From Pseudobacillus wudalianchiensis (GTDB lineage: Bacteria; Bacillota; Bacilli; Bacillales; Domibacillaceae), in the NCBI RefSeq assembly GCF_001685015.1, contig NZ_MAYT01000023.1, positions 25,790-89,789 on the forward strand: a DNA stretch of 64,000 nt, in the 5' to 3' direction. The position numbers and the translations under genes were made by a program. Positions within the stretch are counted from its first letter, which is position 1, and each line of letters starts with the position of its first letter. This document shows positions 1 to 7,562 of this stretch, one piece after another. The notes under the pieces are model-generated. The model was not told the DNA's origin. It did no database searches and worked only from the letters and a program-made list of their open reading frames with translations.

Positions 1-594
1 GGCTATCTTTTCATCTGCTTGCGGAGACACAAAGATCTCTCTTCCTCTTTTAATCGCGACAATGTTAATGCCATATCGTGCACGGATATCTAAATCGATT
101 AGCGAGTTTCCTGCCAACACTTTATTCGCTACAATTTCCATAATAGAATGCTCATCCGACAGCTCTAAGTAATCAAGTACATTATTAGAAATCATATTAT
201 GGGCAATTCTCCGCCCCATATCCCGCTCTGGATGGACAACGTGATCTGCTCCAATTTTTCTAAGTACTTTTTCGTGGTAATCATTTTGCGCTTTTGCGGT
301 AACCTTTTTCACCCCAATTTCTTTTAACATTAACGTTGTTAAAATACTGGACTGAATATCATCACCAATCGCTACGATGACGTGATCAAAATTACGGATG
401 CCAAGACTTTTTAACACCGATTCATCCGTTGTATCCGCTACAACGGCATGTGAGGCAATAGCAGCAAATTCATTGACTCGGTCCTCATCCACATCGATCG
501 CCATTACTTCCATTCCTTGCTCTGAAAGCGCCCGGCATATGCTGCCGCCAAAACGACCGAGACCTATTACGACAAATTCTTTTTTCACGTACAT
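1..594 (-). CDS. ktrC: KtrC-like potassium uptake regulatory subunit (partial, 3' end outside window)
   Basis: Cytoplasmic RCK ring subunit that gates a KtrB/KtrD-type potassium channel membrane subunit. About 198 codons are visible; the B. subtilis KtrC protein is about 221 residues, so only the end of the C-terminal domain is cut off by the window edge. The N-terminal Rossmann (TrkA-N) fold shows VIGLGRFGGS near residue 10 and the acidic end of strand 2 (AIDVDED) near 33. The RCK_C part begins around residue 140 with HSIMEIVANKVLAGNSLIDL. ATG at 594 is followed two codons later by GTG at 588, which is better spaced from the GGGGG ribosome binding site and may be the real start. In B. subtilis the RCK_C domain binds c-di-AMP, which closes the channel; that is family knowledge. 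The match to KtrC is very close, so I am confident. Confidence 0.93.
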   Translation of the reverse strand, partial: MYVKKEFVVIGLGRFGGSICRALSEQGMEVMAIDVDEDRVNEFAAIASHAVVADTTDESVLKSLGIRNFDHVIVAIGDDIQSSILTTLMLKEIGVKKVTAKAQNDYHEKVLRKIGADHVVHPERDMGRRIAHNMISNNVLDYLELSDEHSIMEIVANKVLAGNSLIDLDIRARYGINIVAIKRGREIFVSPQADEKIA

Positions 595-668
595 TCCCCC
601 ACTAATTCATCGAAGTTTCATTACTTGACCATTCTAACATAGAAGATAACGCTATACGATACCTCTAT

Positions 669-1688
669 TTATTGTTTTTTTCCTTTTATATAGTCCGCAT
701 CAAACAGGAATAGCTTCATCAACAAATAAAGAGATGGAATTAGCAGCAAGAGCCCTAATATGAAGACGATCACAAGCGCCATCGCCATTGTTTCGTTTGT
801 GACACTCTCATGCAAGATAACATGCGGATATAAAATATAAGGCAAATGAGACGCACCATAACCAAAAAAAGCAAAGAAAAACTGCAGCATCACCATAATA
901 AAAGCCGTCCCAAAATGTTTTCTTATATAAATTAAGTACGACGCCATCATAAAGCAAACAAGAGACATAGCGAACATCCACCAATACTCACTAACAGCCT
1001 TTTGAAAATGCTCAGGATTATGTTCCCGGAGCGACACAAATACGAGTAGACTCGCCAAGATTGTTGGAGGACTCCATAATAAAGCAAATTTACGAAGAAT
1101 AGCTCTCGCTCCCCTATCGTTTGCCCGATCTGCGTAGTAAGTTAAGAAAGCGGCGCTAATAAACAGAACAGACACAATAGACAGCGCGACTACACTCCAA
1201 GAATAAGGGCTTGTAAACAGCTCCTTTGCCAAAAAGGTAACCTTGTTGCCTTCAACGTTTAGAAATCCACCTTCAGAAATTGTTAAGGCGGTCGAAAGCG
1301 AGGCGGGAATCAATAAACCCGTCGCTCCATATAAAAATAAGTAAACAATATTATTTTTCGAACCGTAATTGTTAAAAGCGTAGAAAGACCCGCGTATAGC
1401 CAGCAAAATGATCGCTATACTACCAGGAATAAGCAGGGCCGTTCCGAAATAATAGGCTGTACTAGGAAAAAAGCCAACTATTCCGACAAAGAAAAAGACA
1501 AAAAAGACGTTTGTTACTTCCCAGACCGGTGATAAATATCTGGAGATTAAGTCATTAATTAAATGGTCTTTTTTCGTTATTTTCCCATAATAAGCGAAAA
1601 AGCCAGCACCGAAATCAATGGACGCAACGATTAGATAACCATATAGAAACGTCCAGAGAACTGTAATGCCGAGAAGTTCTAAATTCAT
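669..1688 (-). CDS. cydB: Cytochrome bd-type quinol oxidase subunit II
   Basis: Membrane subunit of a bd-type terminal oxidase that oxidises menaquinol and reduces oxygen to water. The 339 residues form about eight or nine hydrophobic segments. The N-terminal motif GYLIVASIDFGAG (residues 17-29) matches the CydB signature G-x-D-x-G-x-G region. It lies 23 bp downstream of the subunit I gene in the same direction, so the two form an operon. The length is normal for the family. No cydCD heme/thiol exporter genes follow; the next gene is ktrC. The pair resembles the short YthA/YthB type of Bacillus rather than the longer proteobacterial CydAB. I see no clear terminator in the 74 bp before ktrC. 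Confidence 0.93.
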   Translation of the reverse strand: MNLELLGITVLWTFLYGYLIVASIDFGAGFFAYYGKITKKDHLINDLISRYLSPVWEVTNVFFVFFFVGIVGFFPSTAYYFGTALLIPGSIAIILLAIRGSFYAFNNYGSKNNIVYLFLYGATGLLIPASLSTALTISEGGFLNVEGNKVTFLAKELFTSPYSWSVVALSIVSVLFISAAFLTYYADRANDRGARAILRKFALLWSPPTILASLLVFVSLREHNPEHFQKAVSEYWWMFAMSLVCFMMASYLIYIRKHFGTAFIMVMLQFFFAFFGYGASHLPYILYPHVILHESVTNETMAMALVIVFILGLLLLIPSLYLLMKLFLFDADYIKGKKQ

Positions 1689-1711
1689 GCCTCTTATCCT
1701 CCTCTATTTAC

Positions 1712-3043
1712 TCAAGGGTTTGGGAAACGTTTTTCCAGTTCAGCTTCTGCCGGCGTATTTTTAAACATCCGAATTAGTACGATGACACAAAGCACTCCAA
1801 GCACTAGATAAAGAAGAGCAAACAAAATAAACGTAAGCCCGACTCCGTCACCAGTCGTGGCCGCTTCCGATACTTTCATATATCCTCTCAATATCCATGG
1901 CTGACGTCCTACTTCCGCATAGATCCAACCGAATTCAATCGCAAGCATTGCAAGCGGGCCAGAGGCGGTAATCATCCATAGCAACGGTTTGTTTAACTCG
2001 TTAAACCGTTTAATTTTATCCATTAGAATATAAATACCTGAAACGGCGAGAACGAAGAAACCGATTGAAACCATCAGATCAAACATATAATGAATCCATA
2101 ATGGCGGACGCTCATCTTCTGGAAATTCATTTAATCCAATGACTTTCGTATCGAACGAGCTGCCAGCTAAAAAGCTCAAAAATCCCGGGAGACGAATTTC
2201 ATTTTTTATTTCATTGTTTTCGTCAAGCGTACCGAACAAAATTAAGTCGGCATTTTTTTCTGTCTCGAAATGCCATTCTGCAGCTGCCAGCTTCTCAGGC
2301 TGTTTTTCGGCCAAAAACTTAGCTGATATATCTCCAGCAACAGCAGTCAAGATAGAAAAGATAAAGGTACAAATCATCGTCAGCCGTAAAGCTTTTCTTT
2401 CATACTGACTGCGTTTTCCTTTCATAATAGCAAAAGCAGCAATGGCTGCCAGCACAGCAGCAGCAGTCATGTAAGACGTAGTTAATACGTGAAATACTTT
2501 AGATGGAGTAGCAGGATTAAACATTGCAGCAATCGGATCAATATTAACCGCTTTTCCACTTTTCAATTCAAATCCTTGGGGCGTGTTCATGAATGAGTTT
2601 ACTGTCGTAATAAACAAAGCTGACGCAGAAGAGCCGATCATTACGGGAATCGTTAAAACCCAATGTGTCATACGGTTTTTAAACCGATCCCATGTGTACA
2701 AATAAATGCCAAGAAAGATCGCTTCAAAGAAAAAAGCGAATGTTTCCATAAATAAAGGCAAAGCAATGACCTGTCCAGCCACTTCCATGAAACTCGGCCA
2801 AAGGAGCGATAATTGAAGGCCAATAGCCGTTCCCGTTACAACGCCTACAGCGACTGTTATCGTGAAGCCCCGGGCCCAGCGCCGTGCTAACAATAAGTAA
2901 TACGGGTCGTTTCTTTTGATCCCAATAAATTCAGCGATCGAAATCATGATCGGAACCCCTACACCAATCGTAGCGAAAATAATGTGAAATGCTAATGTCA
3001 TTGAAGTCAACATCCGGCTGAGCATGACACTATCCAGTTCCAT
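1712..3043 (-). CDS. cydA: Cytochrome bd-type quinol oxidase subunit I (short Q-loop type)
   Basis: Heme-carrying, quinol-oxidising subunit of the bd-type oxidase. In 443 residues I see the N-terminal heme-ligand helix (residues 9-30, LTSMTLAFHIIFATIGVG, with the conserved His), the acidic helix with METFAFFFEAIFLGIYLY near 97-114, and the diagnostic GRQPW motif near residue 380 (YAEVGRQPWILRGY). There is no long Q-loop insertion, as in the Bacillus YthA and Geobacillus enzymes, some of which carry only b-type hemes. Heme content cannot be read from sequence. The ATG at 3043 follows GGAGGG. A Rex-type operator lies about 100 bp upstream, consistent with induction at low oxygen or high NADH. 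The cydB gene follows 23 bp downstream. Confidence 0.93.
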   Translation of the reverse strand: MELDSVMLSRMLTSMTLAFHIIFATIGVGVPIMISIAEFIGIKRNDPYYLLLARRWARGFTITVAVGVVTGTAIGLQLSLLWPSFMEVAGQVIALPLFMETFAFFFEAIFLGIYLYTWDRFKNRMTHWVLTIPVMIGSSASALFITTVNSFMNTPQGFELKSGKAVNIDPIAAMFNPATPSKVFHVLTTSYMTAAAVLAAIAAFAIMKGKRSQYERKALRLTMICTFIFSILTAVAGDISAKFLAEKQPEKLAAAEWHFETEKNADLILFGTLDENNEIKNEIRLPGFLSFLAGSSFDTKVIGLNEFPEDERPPLWIHYMFDLMVSIGFFVLAVSGIYILMDKIKRFNELNKPLLWMITASGPLAMLAIEFGWIYAEVGRQPWILRGYMKVSEAATTGDGVGLTFILFALLYLVLGVLCVIVLIRMFKNTPAEAELEKRFPNP

Positions 3044-3140
3044 ACAGAGCCCTCCTTATTTTTACATCTTCAGTTTATTTTTCCTATTCACTCTATTCTA
3101 AACGCTTGGCACGAGGAAAAGTCCCTTTCTTGATGAAGAT

Positions 3141-3160
3141 TTTGTGACTTTTTTCACAAA
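3141..3160 (-). promoter_or_regulatory. Rex-type operator upstream of cydAB
   Basis: A near-perfect palindrome TTTGTGA-N6-TCACAAA, which is the consensus form of the operator for the NADH-sensing repressor Rex (TTGTGA-N6-TCACAA). It is 98 bp upstream of the cydA start. A weak sigma-A-like -10 (TAGAAT, minus strand) lies between it and the gene. Rex control of cyd genes is established in B. subtilis; binding here is inferred from the sequence match. Confidence 0.75.
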
Positions 3161-3170
3161 CTCACTTAAT

Positions 3171-3194
3171 AAAAAAACCAGCTCATTAGCTGGC
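3171..3194 (-). terminator. Intrinsic terminator after ykuV
   Basis: Hairpin CCAGCT-CATT-AGCTGG at 3178-3193, followed on the minus strand by seven T. It lies just beyond the ykuV stop codon. Confidence 0.85.
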
Positions 3195-3202
3195 TTCTTT
3201 TA

Positions 3203-3661
3203 TTATTGGGCATTTTTCTCCATTTCATCTAACACGCGATTTACACGTTTTTCGAGCATTTTCATGCCGCTGCCTCCAGCTTGGAAATGACGAAGATTGC
3301 CATCTTTATCAAATACGTAATAAGCAGGAACATACTGATTCTCAAATGCTTCTGTTAATTTATGCTCGCTGTCTACGAAAATTGGCTGTGTAATTTCATG
3401 TTCTGCTGCCACTGACTTAATTTCTTCTAAATTAAGGTCATCTTCAGAACGAGGCATATGTACAGCTACGACATTAAGCTTGTCACTGTATTCATCACGG
3501 AATTCATTTACTTTTGGCATTGCTTCTTTACATAGATGACAGCTGATAGACCAAAAATGGATAAGTGTTGGCTTTTCTCCGACTAGCTCATCCTTCGTTA
3601 CTTCACCGTTCAACCAAGCAGTTGCACCTTGTAATTCTGGCATCGGTTCTCTAAGTTTCAT
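3203..3661 (-). CDS. ykuV: Thiol-disulfide oxidoreductase, thioredoxin-like (YkuV)
   Basis: Cytoplasmic thioredoxin-fold protein of the TlpA/ResA-like redoxin group. The 152 residues carry the redox motif FWSISCHLCKEAMP (Cys-His-Leu-Cys near residues 41-44) and the cis-proline region VPAYYVFD near 112-119. No signal peptide or membrane anchor is present, unlike ResA. The sequence is close to B. subtilis YkuV over its whole length. ATG at 3661 has GGAGG upstream. It lies directly downstream of ykuU, whose terminator-like hairpin at 3688-3711 sits between them, so ykuV probably receives only read-through transcription or has its own weak promoter. The likely role is reduction of disulfides, perhaps partnering the peroxiredoxin YkuU; that partnership is inferred from proximity. 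Confidence 0.93.
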   Translation of the reverse strand: MKLREPMPELQGATAWLNGEVTKDELVGEKPTLIHFWSISCHLCKEAMPKVNEFRDEYSDKLNVVAVHMPRSEDDLNLEEIKSVAAEHEITQPIFVDSEHKLTEAFENQYVPAYYVFDKDGNLRHFQAGGSGMKMLEKRVNRVLDEMEKNAQ

Positions 3662-3681
3662 TTGAATAGCCTCCTTATTTC

Positions 3682-3711
3682 TAAAAAAGGCCTAACAAGT
3701 AAGTTAGGCCT
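3682..3711 (-). terminator. Terminator or attenuator between ykuU and ykuV
   Basis: Nine-base-pair stem AGGCCTAAC / GTTAGGCCT (3688-3711) with a six-base loop, followed on the minus strand by six T. It lies 40 bp after the ykuU stop and 21 bp before the ykuV start, so it should reduce ykuV transcription relative to ykuU. Confidence 0.8.
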
Positions 3712-3751
3712 CTAGATTTGTTATGCTTAATGAAGTCTTCACAAAGAAAGA

Positions 3752-4294
3752 TTATAGAGTTTTTTGGCCTGGCTTCCAGTTTGCAGGGCAAAGTCCGCCT
3801 GTTTGAAGCGCTTGAAGAACACGAAGTGTTTCATCTACATCACGGCCGATATTGTTGTGGTTTACTACTTGGTATTGAAGCTCGCCTTCTGGATTGATGA
3901 TGAATAATCCACGAAGTGCAACTCCTTCTTCTTCAATCAATACGCCATATTCACGAGCTACAACATGATTTGTGTCAGCAGCTAATGGATATTTAAGATC
4001 GCCAAGACCGTTGTCTTTGCGGTCAGTGTTAATCCATGCTAAGTGAGTGTGAATAGTATCTGTAGAAACGCCGATTACTTCTGCATCAAGATCTTCGAAC
4101 TCATCATAACGATCAGATAAAGCAGTAATTTCTGTTGGACATACGAAAGTAAAGTCCATTGGATAGAAGAATAATACTGTCCACTTGTCGTTTTTCATGT
4201 TTTCTTCAAGACTTACTTTTCCAAACTCCTTATTAGCCAATACTGCTTCCATTTCAAAACGTGGAGCTTGTTTTCCTACCATGCGTTCTGCCAT
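3752..4294 (-). CDS. ykuU: Typical 2-Cys peroxiredoxin (YkuU)
   Basis: Thiol peroxidase of the AhpC/Prx1 group that reduces hydrogen peroxide and organic peroxides in the cytoplasm. The peroxidatic site is FTFVCPTEITALSDR (Cys near residue 52) and the resolving Cys lies in GGLCPANWKPG near the C-terminus. The length of 180 residues equals B. subtilis YkuU. I chose ATG at 4294 because GGAGGGA precedes it by a normal distance; a longer reading frame from 4324 would translate that ribosome binding site. Upstream are a promoter and a PerR-like box (4345-4385). It is followed by ykuV, giving a peroxiredoxin/thioredoxin pair as in B. subtilis. Confidence 0.94.
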   Translation of the reverse strand: MAERMVGKQAPRFEMEAVLANKEFGKVSLEENMKNDKWTVLFFYPMDFTFVCPTEITALSDRYDEFEDLDAEVIGVSTDTIHTHLAWINTDRKDNGLGDLKYPLAADTNHVVAREYGVLIEEEGVALRGLFIINPEGELQYQVVNHNNIGRDVDETLRVLQALQTGGLCPANWKPGQKTL

Positions 4295-4344
4295 CGCTAA
4301 AATCCCTCCAAAATTAAAATTCATTATAAATGAGAAAGTAAATG

Positions 4345-4385
4345 ATTATTCTCAATTACTCCCCTGATCACAATTATTATTATAA
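4345..4385 (-). promoter_or_regulatory. Candidate ykuU promoter with PerR/Fur-like box
   Basis: On the minus strand TTGTGA (4368-4373), 17 bp, AATAAT (4345-4350) form a plausible sigma-A promoter. Overlapping its upstream edge, TTATAATAATAATTG (4371-4385) matches 11 of 14 defined positions of the PerR box TTATAAT-N-ATTATAA. A peroxide-responsive promoter would suit a peroxiredoxin, but AT-rich DNA makes chance matches common. Confidence 0.4.
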
Positions 4386-4650
4386 TAGATACAAGCATTA
4401 TCGTCAACAGTTGTTTATAATAATTTTAAAAAAGAAATTAATACAAACGTTTAGTTGCCCTCACTTAAAAATGCCCTTTACTGTTATTCCCTGCTGTTCT
4501 ATTTTTAAACGCTATCATTTATATCCAGTGTAACATGATCTTTCCGGACAACCAAATAATAACTTCTGCAGCTGCTTTGAAAGGAAAGAACTGTTCTGAT
4601 TTTTCCAAAAGCAAGCAGCAGGTGAAATAAAACCGCTTACTTCCAGCCAG
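4386..4650. other. Intergenic region with no recognised feature
   Basis: About 265 bp between the ykuU promoter and the end of dapL. B. subtilis has ykuS and ykuT at this point; I see no reading frame resembling either, nor a convincing terminator for dapL. Confidence 0.5.
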
Positions 4651-5781
4651 TTAAGAAAGTGTATGAAAATACCTCGTCAGCGCTTCAATGCCGACTGTAA
4701 TCGCTTCTTCATTTGGATTTAGCTTAGCATGATGAAGACCATAATCAGAACCTACCCCAAGCCAAAACATTAACCCAGGGATTTCTTTTAGCATATAGCC
4801 AAAGTCTTCTCCCGTCATCGCTTCTTTGCAAATAACGAGCTGAATGTCTTCTTGATGCTCCATAAAAGATATAAAACGTTCTGAAACAGCAGGATCGTTA
4901 TTTACTTGATAGTAATTACAGCCATAATCAATGGCAGCCGTGCATTCAAAGCCGACTTCAATCCCTTTTACAAGCGCTTCAATACGCTTTTTCACTTTTA
5001 ACATAGATTCTGCAGATAACGTCCGAATCGTTCCTTCAAGGCGAGCGGTTTCAGCGATAATATTTTGAACCGTCCCTCCTGTTAGCTTGCCAATCGTGAC
5101 AACTGCACTATCCAGCGGATTCGTATTTCGAGATACAACCGTTTGCAGCTGAGTAATTAAATGAGCAGCCACAACGACCATATCCTTTGTCTCGTGAGGA
5201 AAAGCCGCATGGCCTCCTTTTCCTGTTAAGTCAATAAATAATTCGGAGGTGTTAGCAAACAACATGCCTTCTTTTGTGGCAATCGTTCCTGCTGGATATT
5301 CAGGAGCAATATGCAGTGCGTATATTTCATCCGGCAACCACTCACTCATCTCTTTACTCTCTATCATCGGTTGTGCTCCGCCAGGCCCTTCTTCAGCCGG
5401 CTGAAAAATAAAAAGCAAATCGGGATCAATTTCATGATGGACAAAATGAGTCAGCACCCCTAAAGCGATGCTCATATGGACATCGTGACCACAGGCATGC
5501 ATGAAGCCTGGATGGGAGGATTGAAAATCGAGGCCTGTCTGTTCCTCAATCGGCAGTCCGTCCATATCAGCACGATAGCCGATCGTACGCTGCCCTGTTT
5601 TGCCTTTTATTTTGACTAGAATGCCTGTTCTCCACGTTTTGACTTCCAATCGTTCCTGAGGAAGAGAACGCAAATATTCCAAAATATAGCTTTGTGTCTT
5701 ATACTCTTTAAATCCAAGCTCAGGAATTTGATGAAGGTCTCTTCGGATACTTATAAACGGACTGTATTCCACTTTTCCCAC
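4651..5781 (-). CDS. dapL: N-acetyldiaminopimelate deacetylase (YkuR/DapL)
   Basis: M20-family metal hydrolase that removes acetate from N-acetyl-LL-diaminopimelate in the acetylase branch of the lysine/diaminopimelate pathway, feeding peptidoglycan and lysine synthesis. The 376 residues contain the M20 metal site [11 protein letters not shown] near residue 93-103 and [14 protein letters not shown] near 126-139. It follows dapH in the same direction, as in B. subtilis (ykuQ-ykuR). The GTG at 5781 is the first in-frame start, with only a weak GAAAGTGA upstream; a GTG at 5772 is an alternative. A perfect 32-base palindrome ends 15 bp before the start and may limit expression. Confidence 0.92.
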   Translation of the reverse strand: MGKVEYSPFISIRRDLHQIPELGFKEYKTQSYILEYLRSLPQERLEVKTWRTGILVKIKGKTGQRTIGYRADMDGLPIEEQTGLDFQSSHPGFMHACGHDVHMSIALGVLTHFVHHEIDPDLLFIFQPAEEGPGGAQPMIESKEMSEWLPDEIYALHIAPEYPAGTIATKEGMLFANTSELFIDLTGKGGHAAFPHETKDMVVVAAHLITQLQTVVSRNTNPLDSAVVTIGKLTGGTVQNIIAETARLEGTIRTLSAESMLKVKKRIEALVKGIEVGFECTAAIDYGCNYYQVNNDPAVSERFISFMEHQEDIQLVICKEAMTGEDFGYMLKEIPGLMFWLGVGSDYGLHHAKLNPNEEAITVGIEALTRYFHTLS

Positions 5782-5795
5782 TCACTTTCTTTAAT

Positions 5796-5827
5796 AAAGA
5801 AGCACGGGCTGCAGCCCGTGCTTCTTT
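5796..5827 (-). terminator. Strong intercistronic hairpin between dapH and dapL
   Basis: A perfect palindrome whose arm is AAAGAAGCACGGGCTG, followed on the minus strand by a short T-rich tail. It starts 20 bp after the dapH stop and ends 15 bp before the dapL start. It may be a leaky terminator, an mRNA stabiliser, or a hairpin that shields the dapL start. Confidence 0.65.
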
Positions 5828-5847
5828 CGGTTTCTCTTCCATGCTGC

Positions 5848-6558
5848 TTACAGCTTGCGTAATTCCTGCATGATTTCTGTTTTTGACTTTGTCTTATCGT
5901 CAATTTGCTTAATCACTCTTGCTGGTGCCCCTACTGCTACTGAAAACGGCGGAATATCCTCTGTGACGATTGCACCTGCTGCCACGACAGATCCTTGTCC
6001 GATTCTTACCCCTTCTAATACGACAGCATTTGCACCGATTAACACATCATCTTCAAGAACAACCGGTTGTGCAGAAGGCGGCTCAATTACTCCCGCTAAT
6101 ACTGCGCCAGCGCCAACGTGGCAGTTTTTCCCTACTGTTGCGCGTCCTCCGAGCACAGCGTTCATATCAATCATCGTTCCTTCACCAATAACAGAACCAA
6201 TGTTAATCGAAGCCCCCATCATGATGACAGCATTATCACCAATTTCTACTTGGTCACGAATAATCGCACCTGGCTCAATACGTGCCTTAATTCCTTTTAA
6301 ATCAAGCAAAGGAATCGCTGAATTGCGACGATCGTTCTCTACAACATACTCTTCAATTTTGCCTTCGTTTTGTTTGATCGCTTCAGAAATTTCTGACCAC
6401 TCGCCAAAGACAACACCTGAACGGCCTTCAATAAATGTTTTAGCAGAAGCGCCAAAATCAATTCCTTCAAGTTCACCTTTTACGTATACTTTAACTGGTG
6501 TTGATTTCGTGCTATTGCTAATAAAAGAAATAATTTCATGTGCATCCATCATTTTCAT
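5848..6558 (-). CDS. dapH: Tetrahydrodipicolinate N-acetyltransferase (YkuQ/DapH)
   Basis: Transfers acetate from acetyl-CoA to tetrahydrodipicolinate, the first committed step of the acetylated diaminopimelate branch. The 236 residues have an N-terminal DapH domain followed from about residue 90 by left-handed beta-helix hexapeptide repeats ([29 protein letters not shown] and following). The start is ATG at 6558, giving MKMMDAHEI as in B. subtilis; the upstream frame beginning at 6576 encodes the ribosome binding site GGGAGGAA. The protein is nearly colinear with B. subtilis DapH. It is transcribed with dapL, separated by a strong hairpin. Confidence 0.95.
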   Translation of the reverse strand: MKMMDAHEIISFISNSTKSTPVKVYVKGELEGIDFGASAKTFIEGRSGVVFGEWSEISEAIKQNEGKIEEYVVENDRRNSAIPLLDLKGIKARIEPGAIIRDQVEIGDNAVIMMGASINIGSVIGEGTMIDMNAVLGGRATVGKNCHVGAGAVLAGVIEPPSAQPVVLEDDVLIGANAVVLEGVRIGQGSVVAAGAIVTEDIPPFSVAVGAPARVIKQIDDKTKSKTEIMQELRKL

Positions 6559-6668
6559 GCTATGTATTCCTCCCACTCTTCATCTATACTGCGAAAAGCT
6601 AAAAATTTTACTTCGCATTTCTTCTTAATTTATCAGAGTAAAGAACATTTCACAAGAATATTTTATCT

Positions 6669-7535
6669 TTACTTGCACTCTTCCACTACTTCAAGAAATG
6701 CCTGAACCTGCCTTAATTCAAAGGCAGAATCATATCCAAGGAGCCATGTATCCCGGCGAAGAGGACGCTGTTCCTCATCAAGCAAAGGCAGCTTATATAC
6801 ATCTCCCTCTACTTCATCCAGCGTGATGGCCGGCAAAATGGCATACCCAATTCCATTAAAAGCCATTTGTTTACACGTTTCTATTTGGTCAACAATAATA
6901 GACTGTTTAGGTGCCATTTGAAATTGCCGGTGCCACCATTCCTGTATTTCTTGAAAATAAGTGGAATCGCTCTTAAATTGAATAAATGGCTTGTCGGTTG
7001 TCAGGATTTCTTCAACATTCCGGATTTCTCTGTCTACTAAATAGAGACTATCTTCAAAAAGATGAATTTTCCGTCCTTTCCACTCTGGCATTCCGCGGAT
7101 AATGCCAATATGCACTTCCCCCTCATAAAGTGCTTTAGAAATTTCACTGCTCCACCCCGTCATTAAGGATATTTTGGCGTAAGGATACTTTTTCACGAAG
7201 CGCTTTAATACTTTTGGCAGCCACTTTTGCCCGACAATGGAGGCACAGGCGATCTTTAATGTACCGTATACCTCTGATTCAAGAGCTTGAATATTTTCCT
7301 GTACCTTTTCTCTTTTTTCGACGACCTCTGCAGCAAACTGCACGATCATTTCTCCCGGCGGCGTTAAAGATAACCCTTTTGTCGACCTATTGAAAATCTT
7401 TGTGCCCCATTCTTTTTCAATTGTTTGTAGCCGCTGTGACAGTGCCGGCTGTGAAACGAACAGACGCTGAGCTGCTTTTCTCATATTCATTTCTTCCGCT
7501 AAAACCTTTAATAGTTGAAATTCCGAAAATATCAT
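6669..7535 (-). CDS. ccpC: LysR-type regulator CcpC
   Basis: LysR-family regulator related to B. subtilis CcpC (YkuM), which represses citrate synthase and aconitase genes and responds to citrate. The 288 residues show the N-terminal winged helix (FQLLKVLAEEMNMRKAAQRL, VSQPALSQRLQTIEKEWG) and the periplasmic-binding-like effector domain (IACASIVGQKWLPKVLKRF, GYAILPAITLDE). ATG at 7535 follows GGAGGGAA at the usual spacing; the frame from 7550 is unlikely. Unlike B. subtilis, an MFS exporter gene ends only 27 bp upstream in the same direction, so ccpC may be partly cotranscribed with it. Targets in this organism are not visible in the window. Confidence 0.9.
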   Translation of the reverse strand: MIFSEFQLLKVLAEEMNMRKAAQRLFVSQPALSQRLQTIEKEWGTKIFNRSTKGLSLTPPGEMIVQFAAEVVEKREKVQENIQALESEVYGTLKIACASIVGQKWLPKVLKRFVKKYPYAKISLMTGWSSEISKALYEGEVHIGIIRGMPEWKGRKIHLFEDSLYLVDREIRNVEEILTTDKPFIQFKSDSTYFQEIQEWWHRQFQMAPKQSIIVDQIETCKQMAFNGIGYAILPAITLDEVEGDVYKLPLLDEEQRPLRRDTWLLGYDSAFELRQVQAFLEVVEECK

Positions 7536-7562
7536 ACCGCTTCCCTCCAAACTACGAGTGAA

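Noticed and set aside
5855..6628. A 257-codon plus-strand open frame
   Set aside because: It is antisense to dapH, whose protein is unmistakable; the translation is low-complexity Ser/Thr/Pro-rich.
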